NCBI RefSeq assembly: GCF_019703515.2 | Contig: NC_059362.1 | Span: 45,063,826 to 45,127,825 of the forward strand | Direction of reading: 5' to 3' | DNA from: Myxocyprinus asiaticus | Lineage: Eukaryota > Chordata > Actinopteri > Cypriniformes > Catostomidae | DNA length: 64,000 nucleotides | Shown here: in pieces, positions 48,448 through 61,167 of the stretch | How positions within the stretch are numbered: the stretch's first letter is position 1 | Layout: every line of letters begins with the position of its first letter | The notes under the pieces: model-generated | Databases searched by the model: none | Told to the model about the DNA's origin: nothing | Seen by the model: the letters and a program-made list of their open reading frames with translations, nothing else | Position numbers and translations under genes: made by a program

Positions 48448-50440
48448 ATGGACTCTGATGAGGAGATTAGTGGAGGAGCTTGTGTTAAGCGCTGTACTCG
48501 TCCTCCGGCTTACCTACAGCAGTATGAGGTACAATACACACGAGGCAGACCTGTCACTGAGCCTGACGTTCCATGCACCTGGGTGGCACCTGTCCACCGG
48601 ACTCCTCCCCCATCCTTTCAGCCTTACTCCATCGCCCCTGGTGGTGACCTGGTATGTTCTGATGGCTCACAGACTATGTCCCAGAGTTATAAGCCTCCAC
48701 AGCATGCTGCATTCCCTCAGCCATCCTTCTCGTCGCCTCAAGCGACTGATTATATTACCTCTGAGCACAACAGTGAGTTACAGCATTTGCGCAATGAGCA
48801 TGCACAACTAATGCAGACCCATCAAGCTTTCAAGGCAGACTTGAGAGAGTTGAGGGAAGTTCGTGCAGAAGTCAGAGAATTAATTTGCTCAGTCCCTTAG
48901 AGTCAACCTCAGTCATGATATAGGTCAGAACCTCTCACCAGCACAGCTGTCAGCGTTGCAGTTATCCAGTCCTCCTGTTAGGCCGTACGAGTCCACAACC
49001 CTAGAGGAGGAAGTAAACCTTGCTGAGCTTCCCTTACCTCCGTGGCCTGAGCCTAACGATAACCTGAGTACACGGGTGGATGCCCTTGCCCTGTCTGATA
49101 CGGGTGCCACTATTTACCAACCTGGAATGCCAGAGACTAGAAAAGATCCCTTTGTTGCCATAGCGGCTCAATCACGTCCTCCTCAGCCTTATGCTTCTGA
49201 TGCTTATGGACTTCCTCCCCGTCCTACCCCTAAAGAGCTTCAGGAGGTACTAATACCAAAAGTCATGCCCTTACCTGTCAACAGTATGACAGTGCCTATT
49301 CCCTCACGATTCAGTTCAGTGCCTGCTTATTCGAGTCCTCCAGCCTTAGCACCAAAGTCAGAGCCCAACCTATGACCTGTAGCACCTTATTCTGGGTCTG
49401 AACATGTGTATAGAGGACCTACCCCTACGATCCCTAAATTCAGTCGGCCTGATCCAGGAGAGTTTGCTCAACTCAGGATAGCTTTGGGGAACCTGCTTCC
49501 CCCAGAAGGGACTGAACTTTTTAAATACCAGATCTTAGTGGATCATCTTAAGCTTGAGGAGGCTAGAATGATAGCAGATGCTTATCTGAATTCACCTACC
49601 CCATTCACTGATACAATGGCTGCGCTCCATGAGAAATTCAGCCAACCGCATCAGCTAGCCTTAAGGAGAATCGCTATTGTCCTTGAGAGTCCTGACATAA
49701 AGCGAGGTGATATCTCCGCCTTCCAGAGGTTTGCTCTCCAGGTGCAGTTATTACTGGGCCTACTGAGAACTCTGGGACGTGACAGTGAACTGGAGTTGAG
49801 TTGTGGGACCCATGTTGCACGTCCGCCGAGTAAGCTCCCCCCTGAGCAGCGCGCTGAGTCTCACCATCATATGTTCCGCCAACCTGGTACTACCCCTAAT
49901 CTGGTTGACCTTTCAAACTGGCTCCGTTACAAAATCTGGTGCCATAGCTACAATGCCGAGCCAATGTCTAAGGGCTCGCATGCTAAGTCAGACTCTGGAA
50001 AGAGAGCTGTGACCATCCTGCATGCTGTTGGAGAATCCCAGGGTGAGACTCCTTTCCATCGGAAAGGTTACGTTTCACAAACCAAGCCTGCTAAAATGAA
50101 ACATTATTGTCCTTTCTGTGATAAGACTGATCATTACCTGAGCCAGTGTGCATCATTTGCTAAGCTTACCTCCGACCATGTCAGGACATGGATTCGTAGC
50201 AACAACCGTTGTTGGCATGGCGCCAAAGCGCGCCATGCTGCTCAATATGACCTTAAAAAGCCCTGCAACCTCTGCCAAGGCACCCATCTCCGCCCTCTCC
50301 ATGAGGTTAATGTTAGTCCATCCCAGACGGAGGATTCAGCTAATGTGGAGAAGAGCTGCCTGACAAATTCCTCTCCAGATTGTTTTTTTTTTTTTTTTTG
50401 GATAAACCTTCTGTCAGAGGTTGAGTTAAGCTCAAAGTAG
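48448..50440 (+). pseudogene. gag-like region of the BEL/Pao element (broken)
   Basis: Nucleocapsid/capsid-like protein. The first frame (48448-48900) ends in TAG after a helical, charged stretch. The reading continues in another frame (48956-49375), has an in-frame TGA at 49373-49375, then runs open from 49406 to 50440. The open part includes LVDHLKLEEARMIADAYL and a zinc knuckle CPFCDKTDHYLSQC (50108-50149, CX2CX4HX4C), then a cysteine/histidine-rich run ending LRPLHEVN, the usual BEL/Pao arrangement. A T-run at 50383-50399 shifts the frame before the protease. At least one frame change and one nonsense codon make it non-functional. Confidence 0.88.
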
Positions 50441-50472
50441 TTATTATAAATCTGCATTATGAAGGTCGCATC

Positions 50473-53400
50473 TTGGACACCTTCGCTCTTCTTGATGATG
50501 GCCCAGAGCGGACTATTCTACTCTCCACTGCTGTTAAAGCCTTGTGCATCCAAGGTGTCCCTGAAGATCTTCCATTGCGGACAGTGAGAGATGATATTCA
50601 AGTCCTTCATGGTTCCTCCATATCCTTTCAGATCTCTTCCCTCTGTGAACCCCAAACCAGATATGAGATCAATCATGCCTTTTCTGCAGATCGTCTTAAC
50701 CTGACACACCAGTCTTACCCTGTAGAACAGCTACAGCGGAAGTACAAACATCTAAGGGGTCTTCCTATCAGTACATTCACTGAAGTCCAGCCTTTACTTC
50801 TCATCGGTTCTGATCAGCCCCATCTCATAACTCCAACTGCACCTGTTCGATTAGGCGGCCCAGGTGCACCAGCTGCAGTCCATACACGCCTGGGATGGAT
50901 GCTCAAGGGCCCCATACCTTCAATGGGGCGGCCTCATGTTGCACAACAATGTCTGCTAACCTCCTTGGCTCCAATCCAGGACGAACTCTTACAGAACGTC
51001 CAATGACTGTGGCAGTTGGATACGGTTCCGCAGTGGGAGGGCAAAGTGGTAACCCAGGCTAAACAGGATCAGGAGGCTCTTCAGCTGCTTGAGAGGAAGA
51101 CTCTCACCATGGAAATAGAGGGAATCAATTGGTTGGCTACACCCTTACTGCGGCGAAAGGACATGCCTTTGTTGAATGGACCTAATAATTCAGTCCTGCC
51201 TACCCTTTGCAGTGTGGAAAGGCATCTGCTGAAGGATCCTGTAAAATCTGAGGTCTATAAAGAGGAAATGAGGAAACTCACTGAGACTGGAGCTGTTCGG
51301 GAAGTGACTGATCCTATATCTGATTCGGCTGAATGCTGGTACATCCCTCACCACATTGTTAGCCACAATGGAAAGTTCTGCATCATCTTTAACTGCTCCC
51401 ATCAGTACCAAGGACAAAGCCTTAAACAGTACCTGTTTCCAGGGCCTACCCTCGGGGCCTCTCTGTTAGGTGTTCTTATCCGCTTCAGAGAACATCCTGT
51501 GGCAATGAGTGGGGATATCAGGGCGATGTTCCACCAGGTCCATCTTCTACCTGAGGACCGTCCTCTACTCTGTTTCCTCTGGTGGGACCTAATGATGGAT
51601 GAGGCACCCAATACTCTCGAGTGGCAGGTATTGCCCTTCAGTATGACCTCCAGTCCATGCTGTGCTACCTACGCACTACAACGCCATGTACAGCAACACC
51701 CCCAAATGGATGAGGCAATTCGGTTTTTGGTGGAGAGATATTTCTATGTTGATAACTGCCTGCAGAGCCTGCCTACTGCTGATGCAGCTTGAAGCTTGAT
51801 TGATCAATTACGAAATATCCTTTCTGGAGCTGGATTTGACATTTGTCAGTGGGTCTACAATGATCCTAGTGTGCTGAGTCACCAACCGACCAATGCCCGA
51901 GCTGTGAGTGTGGAACTGTGGTTGACGCAGGAGAAGTCAGACATCCCTGAGTCTATGCTGGGTCTGAGCTGGAATTGGCAGATAGACACCTTGTCCTAAA
52001 AACACCGACCTGTGGTATATAAGACTCCTACCTTGAGGAACATTTTTATGGTCCTAGCTACCCAGTACGACCCTCTAGTATGGTTTCTATCTTACACAAC
52101 TCAAGTGAAGGTCATCATTAAACAATTGTGGAATAAACAGAGAGAGTGGGATGACCCTAATCTGCCACCTGAGCTCCTCCAGTCCTGGAATGCGTGGGAG
52201 GAGGAACTCTGATACCTTCCTTGTATCACCTTTCCCCGTCCTTATGTCCCTCCTGAAGTTGGGATGGCTGGAGCTACCCATGAGGTACATACAGTATCTT
52301 CTTGGATGCCTCTGAGCAGGCTTATGGAGTGGTGGCTTACCTCCGAACTACCAACCAGGAAGGTCGGACTTACCTGTCCTTCATTATGGCACACTCCCGT
52401 GTCACTCCTAAAAGAGCTCACTCTATTCCAAGACTAGAACTCTGTGGAAGTCTAGTGGCAGCACAGTTGGCTAAGTTACTTGAGAACGAGTTGACCCTAA
52501 GTATTAAGTCTATTTCCCTGTGGACAGACTCTACCACAGTCCTCCAGTGGTTGAATTCAGAGTCCTATCACTACTGAGTCTTTGTGGGGAACAGAATCGC
52601 TGAGATCCAGGAGCTGAAGGATAAGTGTTCTTGGCATTATTTAAGCTCTGCAGACAACCCCGCAGATGATCTCACAAAAGGGAAGCCTCTCCCATACCTT
52701 GTTGCGCCAAACCGATGGTCTCAAGGACCCTCCTTCCTCCTCCAGAATCCCAAGGAATGGCCAGTAATACCTAAAACTGAGACCATGGAGGACAAAGTTG
52801 AACTGTGGAAATCTGCCTTATGTGGAATCAATACTTAACTTCCTCTGCTGACACCACTGATGGATGGAACTACAACACCTGGAAAGTCAGTCAGGTCCGG
52901 AAGTCGACTAGTTACCCTAGTCCCTGAAATGGATCCATCCAGTGGTCTAATAAGAGTAGGAGGTCATTTGAGGAGAGCTGCAGGCATAGAGGATGCCTTG
53001 TTTCATCCTGTGGTCTTGGATCCTATTCACCCAGTCACTCGTCTGATCATTCACCATTATGATCACCAGTTACATCATTCTGGATCGGAACGGCTGTTCA
53101 CGGAAATACGGAGATATTACTGGAACCTACTTAGCTGCGAAGCGGTTCGACGGTTCCAACATAACTGCCCAGAATGTCAAAGGTGGAGGGCCCAGCCAAC
53201 AATCCCTAAGATGGCGGATCTGCCATCTGCACACCTTCGGCTTTACAAACCTGCCTTCCATTCTTGTGGAGTGGACTGCTTTGGACCCCTGGTGGTCAAA
53301 ATCGGAAGACGTACAGAGAAACGTTGGGGTATTCTCTTTAAATGTCTGACCACGAGAGCAGTCCATCTAGACTTACTCCCTAGCATGAGTACAGACTCAT

Positions 53401-54173
53401 TCCTCATGGCTCTTAGAAGGTTTATCTCGAGGACAGGGACACCAGCAGAGTTATGGTAGGATTGAGGTACTAACTTCTGCAGAGGTGAAAGGAAGTTATG
53501 GGAAGCTTATGCCACATTAGTTCCTGACATACAGCATCAGCTTGCCCGCCAAAGGATCAACTTCTGCTTTAATCCCCCATCGGCACCTCACTTTGGTGGA
53601 GTTTGGGAGAGGGTGAGATCTGTTAAATCGGCCTTGTACACAGTCTTGGGTGCACAGTCAGTTCCCGAGGAAGTCTTAATGACAGTCTTGCTGGAAGTGG
53701 AGGCCATCCTGAATTAAAAACCCTTGGGGTATGTGTCGTCAGACGTGGCAGATGCTGAGCCGGTGACGCCAAGTAGTCTCCTCATGGGGCGGCCAGATGG
53801 ATCTCTGCCTCAAGTCATTTACCCAGAGTCAGACATGTTAAGTTGCCAACACTGGAGACATTCCCAGGTCCTAGCGGACCGATTCTGGTCCAGGTTCATA
53901 AGGGACTACCTTCCTAGCCTCCAAACTAGGCAGAAATGGCAAGCCTCTCCTCACAACTTGAAGGAGAAAATCTTTGTTGTCATAGTAGACCCTCAATTAC
54001 CTCGGAGCTTATGGCCTGTGGGACAAGTAATTAAGACCCACCTAAGCCCGGATGGTCATATCCAGTCAGCCGATGTGGAAATAAAGGGCCAAGTTTATAC
54101 CAGACCAGTAGCCCACCTGGTCATTCTGCCGGCCTTACCAAAGGATGAACTTAATGCCCCTAACCCTGACTAG
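50473..54173 (+). pseudogene. pol-like region of the BEL/Pao element (protease, RT, RNase H, integrase; broken)
   Basis: Protease-like motif ALLDDGPERT is near 50480-50510, where D-[ST]-G is expected. Reverse transcriptase occupies about 51100-51900 and carries YVDN at 51745-51756 in place of the catalytic YVDD. RNase H-like sequence (LDASEQAYGVVAYL, SLWTDSTTVLQWL) is at 52299-52570 in a shifted frame. The integrase (52860-53710) has an HHCC-type finger, the aspartate of VDCFGP and the glutamate of FGGVWERV. The tail 53724-54173 resembles DUF5641. In-frame stops lie at 51004, 51790, 51997, 52210, 52575, 52836, 53457, 53463 and 53715. A frame change lies between 52212 and 52302. Confidence 0.9.
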
Positions 54174-54223
54174 TTGAGTCACCTTTCATGGAAGCAAAGA
54201 TGCTACACATCTTTGGGGGCAGC

Positions 54224-55131
54224 TGTTCTAAAGGCTCCTTGAATAGGGACTTTTATTCTGAAACCATAGTCATGGTAACAGTCCTGTAGTGAGCAGTATA
54301 GTTAGTTGAGCTGCTGCTATCGGCTGTGTCTGTGTGAGCTGTGTGAGCTGTCAGTTGAAAAGACGCTTATTCCTGTTTGTTTGTGATGATTGATGCAGAT
54401 GTAACATCCAGATGTTAGTCATTGACCTCAAAGTAAGCCTATTTGATTATATTTGTGTTAACAGTGATCTGAATATTGTTATATGATTTCGTTTCATATG
54501 TACATGCCCGGACATGCCCTGAAGCGATCGTTCTGTGTTAGTCAGATCGCTAATGTTGTTTAAGGAGTCATGATTCATTCTTTGTTAAGATGCAGATCAG
54601 TGTTACAAGTTATTAATGACGTCTTGATGATACGATGTTTATCTGTTAAACTGTTATCACACCAAACGAGTGATTAGCGTCATGTTTGTTTGAATGCTTT
54701 TCATATAAGCCATGACGCTATCCGTATATGGGCATTGTATGTTATTAACGGCCATTAATCGCTTATGGCTTATGTTATCCTGTAAAATACCTTGTTTCTG
54801 TTTATTGAACTGTATGTTTAGTACAGAAATGTCACTGATGTGAATTAGGAATATTTCGGTTTTCTTATGTAACAATGAATGCCTGTTATTGTATATATAT
54901 TCAGTTTATTCATTACCTTCATTGTATTTCTTATTTTTCAGACTACAAAACTCTATCTCTATCTCTCTCTATATATATACACATATCTGCATATCACTGA
55001 ATCTACATCTGTGGTCCATTCATCTACCATCAATACACAGTGATTATATTGAACATCTGTCTCCTCATCATTTGTGCTCTGACAGGCACCCAGGGGGGTT
55101 TACTCATCCATTAGTTAATCTGAACCTAACA
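54224..55131 (+). repeat. 3' LTR of the BEL/Pao retrotransposon
   Basis: Begins TGTTCTAAAGGCTCC after ctttgggggcagc, a weak purine-rich candidate for plus-strand priming, and ends CCTAACA. Differences from the 5' LTR include a cluster near 54363-54392 and single changes elsewhere, so the insertion is not recent. Confidence 0.93.
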
Positions 55132-55568
55132 GCCTTTACAACACATCATTACATTTTTTTGTGACTTGTGCCACAGTAGACCTTCTGTCAGTTCGGACCA
55201 GACGGGATAGCCTTCGTTGCCCTCGCACATTAATGTGCATTGGGCACCCAACACCCAGTTGCTGGTTTGTGGTTTGTCCCTCCTTGGACCACTGTCAGTA
55301 GGTACTCACCACTGCTGACCGGGAGCACCCCACAAGCCTTGCCATTTCAGAGATGTTCTGACTCAGTCATCTGGCCATAACAATTTGGCCCTTGTCAAAG
55401 TTGCACAGGTCTTCACTCCTGCCCACTTCTCCTGCATTCAACACATTGAGTACGAGAACTGATTGTTCGCTTACCATTTAATCTACCCAGACCTTGACAT
55501 GTGGCCTTGTTAGGAGATGATCAACATTATTCGATTCACCTGTGAGTGGTCATAATGTTCCTAGAGCA
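55132..55568 (-). mobile_element. Tc1/mariner-type element F, second part
   Basis: Continues element F after the retrotransposon. Phrases such as aatttggcccttgtcaaagt and the terminal tggtcataatgttcctagag are antisense to the N-terminal coding and the right inverted repeat. No open frame of useful length remains. Confidence 0.82.
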
Positions 55569-55709
55569 ACAAAACATATAAATGTACCTTTACATGTACA
55601 CAATAGATCCTTGGGGTACTTGGGGTAATTATGTACCCCAAACGAGTTATATATTTTAACTAGAGGTACACCAATGAAGGCCCTTGTACCGTAAACTTTT
55701 TTTCTGAGA

Positions 55710-55711
<2 letters not shown>

Positions 55712-55744
<33 letters not shown>

Positions 55745-55790
55745 TAGATAGATAGATAGATAGACTGATAGACAGATAGACAGATACAGT
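55712..55790. repeat. GACA/GATA tetranucleotide microsatellite
   Basis: About seven GACA units followed by GATA units and mixed copies. Confidence 0.95.
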
Positions 55791-58430
55791 GATACAGAAT
55801 GTTTGATCCAGATTCAGAACGTCCTCTTTAACTTCATATAAAAAGGGATTTTGGATAGTTACATTATGTTCATACAGGAGCTTAATTTGTGAATTTGACT
55901 TTGAAGTTCAGACTGGACCTGCATTGATGGAAAGTATTCAGAGGACAGAAGAATCATGTGCATGACAGATCAAATTTTTCTGACATTAAAGGACAGATGT
56001 GGGTATACATCAAACTGGATGCCCACAAGATCAAAGCATCATCGTTCTGGATGAGGTTGAGACACACTGACCTCCTGTTAAAGTGAGTTAATGTAAAAGC
56101 ATATTAGAGTGACAGAAGACCGGACAACATGCACACAGTCACAGCAGTACACAAGTCAAAATCAGCTGAATGTTTTCATGTTTATTTTCCCATGAATACA
56201 GACACAGATGATGGCCACTGACATTGAGATGGCCACTGTACATTTGTTCAAAATGTACCGCAACACATCCGAGTGGCTTCCAAATGCTGTTGAATTCACT
56301 GTGGATCAGATTCAAGTTGAGTTCGTCTAACCAAACAAATATCTAAACTAGATTTTCTATATAAAATGTGAGTGGTGTGCAAAACTTGCCGTCACAATGC
56401 TGGAGTTAGCCTGACAGTTTTCCCAGTTTTTGCTAATACAGATGCAGTAAAAAATCCCTTGGATTTACCTGTATTTCATAAATCATAAACCAGTTTTACA
56501 ATATGAGTTACAAGTAAAAGAAATTCAGCTTTGCAATACAAGGATTGAATTGATGCTGAAAAATTGTTTGCTAGATTTTTTATTAAAATAAACCCAAATA
56601 TTTAAACATGAAGCTTAAATTTCTTCATAAAGTCTAACATTTTTGAACCATTTATTTTCTGTTTGCATTCTGAGTAGTTAATAGTGAGGCAAAATCATGT
56701 GTATATACTGCTGATGTTCATAAGTGTCAGCCTTTGCACAACGGTAGCAGCTCCTTTGGCTTGGATAGATGACATTGAAGTGTGTTCCAAATGACCAATC
56801 TTTTTGATCCCTACACCCTTCAGCCTTCCGAAGCTCTTACTCTGGAGTCTGGAGGGTAAACTCTTTGAAGGGTTTATGACATAGGGATGAGCCCTTCGGA
56901 AATTAGTACTCCCACGGAATCGCTGTTCTGGTGTGTGTCAATGAAATGGCCCAGACTCATCACAAAGGTTCCGGCCCGTGGGTTTGTGGGTAGGGGTGGA
57001 CTGGCCACCGGGAGCACCGGGACTTTTCCTAGTGGTCCGGTCGGTCGAGTAGTGCGCTGATTGGCAAAAGCGCTGCCATTTACTGCTGGGAATGGGAAAC
57101 ACCAGAAGTTAAATTCTTCAAAAGTGTGATGAAACGGAGATACCAGATTACACCAAACATAACCCTACATAAATTAGATGTCCCATCTCAAAATCAGTGT
57201 TTTACTGTCAAATGTGCATTTTTATGTGACAAAATTTCCAGTGCAGCCATGTAGATGTCATTTCCAGCAAATGACGTCACAGAGTTTAACGGCATTTGGT
57301 GCTGATGTATGAATGTTACTAGCAAAGTGGAAAAAAGACAGAAAGTTATTGCATGTGTGAATAGCACATGTGGTACATTTACCAGTAAAGGCAACCCAAT
57401 GATTTTCCTGTAATTTATCTGGTTGCATGTGTGATAGGGGCTGTAAAATGTGGAATCTGACTTCCCAGCTGTGCACTGTGGTATGAATAAAATATACAGA
57501 TTACTGAGTTACTGTTCATAGCTTTACTGTTTGCTGATTTTATTTATGCTTCTGCAGTTGTATTTGCTTTGATTATTCAGAGCTCAACTTATCATGTTTT
57601 AATATGTTTTGTGATTTGAGAAAATCACATGACGCCCATGTGCATTGATAACTATGAATGCACCTGGCAGGTTGTGTCGTGTTACACGTTATAAATTCGT
57701 AAGGTTTGTTCTTGTGTCTTGACGTTATAATATGTGCATTGACTATGAACATTCTCGCGAGGCCCCCTATGCACGTTGGGGCCCTAAAAAGCTGCCTACA
57801 GTATATCATCCATAGGAGGGGCTGACCCTGAAGTCAAGTTACAACAATAGACAACACTGTCTGCTTAGATACACAAGCAGAATCCATAGACTATGGCTTC
57901 ACCAAAAGCTAACCAATTAATGCCAAAATCCAAGTAAATCCAAAGGATTCACACACATTTGTACATTGTTAACTGTACATTCCTAATGTGTTCTAAGTGG
58001 TTTCTAGGTAGTCGCTAGAGTGTTCTGTGTGTAGTTGCACTCCCGAGAGAGTATGATATTCTGGTCCTTAGTAATGGCTAAAGTTGCTCCTTCAATATTA
58101 GTCTATGGGAGCTTTTTCGCCTGTTCGATTGCCAGGCAAAAATAAGTCTGATCACTTTCTAAGTCAGTTCCCTATACAATTCCATTTCATTTAGTATGTT
58201 GCATTAGTTGGCAGTAGACAGCAAGGCAGCTCTCTAGGTTTTGGAAAAGAGTGAAAAATCTGTGGTCAGTATTTGTGAGATTTATTAGTAGTCTGTAACA
58301 CATGCACAGAGCAACAGTTGCAGGTATTTGTGCTCGGCTGAGTTTGGCATCATCTATCAGCTCTATGTTGTGCTGTGATTATGGTTTTCTGGTGTCGTGC
58401 TCTGCCCGTGGCCATAATCAATGCTGTCAC
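55791..58430. other. Intergenic, no gene found
   Basis: A repeat fragment related to 15340-15595 lies near 56990-57070 (ggactggccaccgggagcac). No other defined element or coding is supported. Confidence 0.5.
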
Positions 58431-58700
58431 CTCTCCAGAGCCTGTCAGCCCGCCATCCATCCTACAACTGTGATCGTTTGATATTTCCTGCCCGTTCCTT
58501 CCATCTCTCCGGCGTGAATAGCTTGAGGAGGCAGTGTTAATAATTGAGATTTATTAGCCATAAATCAGAAATCATTGCGAACAGGAGATGGGAAGGCCTC
58601 CAGCAAACACTTCTGGCTCTGATTTTGAGTTATGGATCGGAATTTCTGGATGGGCTGGTGACCGTCAACAGTGTGATGGATGAGAGGCGGCACTCAGAGA
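58431..58700. other. Candidate conserved non-coding element
   Basis: Repeat-free, balanced composition, in a gene-free region. It includes homeodomain-type words such as gttaataattgagatttatt and gccataaatcagaaatcatt. Its appearance is like that of conserved vertebrate enhancers, but conservation cannot be tested here. Confidence 0.3.
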
Positions 58701-59934
58701 TGTACTCCTATCTTTGATTTGTGTCAGTGTCGTTACGGCTCTTATGTGACATAATTTAGGGTGGATTTTACACTTTTCATTGAGAAGGTACTGAATAATC
58801 AATTCCAGTTTTTATTATTATCGTTTGAGATTTACGTTCGTACGCTTTGTAATTTGTGATAAGCCCCCGAACCCCGCTATAAAATAAGGGGAGAGTCGGT
58901 GAGCCTGTGGGTAAGTTGACCCACCACGTGTTTCTAAGCAACTGTATTTTTTGTCATGTGACCTTGTAAGCAGCCAGGAAGTATCAATCATTTCTATCTG
59001 GCTGTGAAGAGGAGAAGCACATGGGAAAAGAGGGATGTGTGTTTTTATTAAAAAAGCTAAATTATTTTTTTTACATTTGAGGTTAACTGATTGTTGTGCC
59101 ACAGCAAATTTATTCAGGTACAAAATCATATCATGCATAATGGTGTATATAGACTTTATAAATACCCATGATTTGATTAGCACAATATTCGCCCTAACCC
59201 ATACTATAAAGGAAATATAATGTACATACTTTCTACTTTTTCATGTTTTTGAACGTCTTCCAGTTTGTTTAAGATTTACGTTTGGGATTGGTACTTTGAA
59301 AGTTACACCATGTTGACATAGAAGCATAATGTATAAAACATCATATTAGGACAGATTTGAACCCGGAACCCATTATAATCAAAATGAAATAAAAACACAA
59401 TACCTACAAGTCATACAGTACTTGACCATGTCTGATCCATGCACTATTCCATTAAATGCCAGGACTGATGTTGCAAATGTAATTAAGTGTCAAATGTTCA
59501 TTTCAGCACTTGAATTTGGTCTACAAGAATATTGTAGTTTAAATCATTTCTAATCATAACATTAGCTATTGTTTACATTTCTGTTTTGATTTGATAATGA
59601 CATGCATATACTTTACTACGGGCCTGATCTCTGAATCAGTGCATCACAACATAAAATATTTACTTGTCAAAACAGTAAAATATATTTTGAAATTGTTTGT
59701 GCATAACCTAATTAATATTCATGAGCTTTGCCATTTCGGGACATCCTTGCATAGAAGAAGAATTATTCGAGTCAGTGACAAAAAGGGTTGTCCAAGGTGA
59801 TAAAAATGATAAATCTTTTAAAAATCTAGTTTAAAACAGATGTGACAAGTTGAAATGTAGTAAAGTGTAAGTGTACACAACTTAATCATTAATTTAAAAC
59901 ATGTATGTATATATCTTTTTTTTTTTTTTTCAAG

Positions 59935-59937
<3 letters not shown>
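58701..59937. other. Intergenic, no recognised features
   Basis: AT-rich. The 121-codon - strand frame at 58818-59183 has no domain and is probably chance. Confidence 0.5.

Positions 59938-60000
<63 letters not shown>
59938..60000. repeat. (TA)n microsatellite
   Basis: About 30 TA units, followed shortly by a G-run at 60016-60026. Confidence 0.95.
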
Positions 60001-60002
<2 letters not shown>

Positions 60003-60337
60003 GTTAACTTTTTTGGGGGGGGGGGGTCACATGACATCAAAATGGCCACCTTCAATTACACCACCTGACTTTGACTTGGTGGACAATTATTTTTTTATAT
60101 ATATATATTAATGTTTTAAAACAAATTGCTTTATTGCTATTTGTTTTTTATTTTTTAAGAAATAATATAAAAGATTATTCTGCAGTGTTAATGTCAACAT
60201 TTTTTTCAAGAATTTTAGCTTTTAATGAGACTTTTTTATACTGTCTAATCGATGTACTGATTACCATTGTCTCATGTCTGCCAAACATGTTGAGTGATCC
60301 AAACATCATCTGCAGCCTGAAACTGAACTTTTTTTTT

Positions 60338-60722
60338 TTATCCCCTTTTCTCCCAATATGGAATGCCCATTTCCCAATACTTAGTAGGTCCTCGTGGTTG
60401 CGCTGTTACTCACCTCAATCCGGGTGGCGGAGGACAAGTCTCAGTTGCCTCTGCTTCTGAGATTGTCAATCCGCGCATTTTATCACGTGACTCATTGTGC
60501 ATGACACTGCGGAGACTCCGCGATCCACGCAAAACTTACCACGCGAGAACCACTAATCGCGACCACGAGAAGGTTACCCCATGTGACTCTACCCTCCCTA
60601 GCAACCGGGCCAATTTGGTTGCCTAGGAGACCTGGCTGGAGTCACTCAGCACGCCCTGGATTCAAACTCACGACTCCAGGGGTGATAGTCAGCGTCAATA
60701 CTCGCTGAGCTACCCAGGCCCC
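60338..60722 (-). mobile_element. tRNA-derived SINE, copy 3, with target duplication
   Basis: Inverted copy of the 4869 SINE with an internal shortening in its middle. It is flanked by ctgaaactgaacttt (60317 onward) and ctgaactgaactttt (60723 onward), a target duplication with one base of length difference. The matching empty site aaagttcagtttcagg is seen in repeat R copy 1 near 3169-3184. Confidence 0.92.
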
Positions 60723-61167
60723 CTGAACTGAACTTTTGACCGGATGTTAGGAGTGAATGAACTTGGCTGCATAGGAAAGCTAGGATGCTTTCTAATTAGG
60801 GAATGACTTAACATCCAGTGTGCTGTCTGTCCGCACTGGTCTCAGAACAGTTTGAAATCCACCTTATTTTCATCCTTATAAAGTCTCTGAAAGCAAAAAT
60901 TTTCAGCTTTTATATGCATCTATTGATTCTCAGTGTGATAATGCACAGTGGATATAGGATATTTTAAGGAAAATGAGCCTGTATTCCACATATGTGAAAT
61001 TTTTTAAATGGCATATCGGATAAAACTAGAGACTCAATGAGGTTTCTTACCTGATGTAGTTTTGTTGCCATTTCTCCCAAAGACAAACTCGGCTGAGATC
61101 GGCACCATGTTGTTTTGTCACATGACTCCATATGGCAAAGGTTTAACCCTTTAATGACAGCCTAGAG

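Larger units (their letters stand above)
47476..55131 (+). mobile_element. BEL/Pao-type LTR retrotransposon, complete in structure, decayed in coding
   Basis: About 7.66 kb: LTR, primer-binding site, gag- and pol-like coding, LTR. The order protease, reverse transcriptase, RNase H, integrase and a DUF5641-like C-terminus fits BEL/Pao. No envelope-like frame is seen between the integrase and the 3' LTR. It is inserted in element F. Many stop codons and at least two frame changes mean it makes no working proteins. Confidence 0.92.

Noticed and set aside
54174..54223. Envelope-like coding after the BEL/Pao integrase
   Set aside because: Only 50 bases separate the last pol stop from the 3' LTR, too short for any further gene.
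58818..59183. 121-codon - strand open frame
   Set aside because: No domain, no splice context, AT-rich composition; likely chance.
60071..60460. 129-codon + strand open frame
   Set aside because: It runs from T-rich DNA through a repeat into a SINE; composition-driven.
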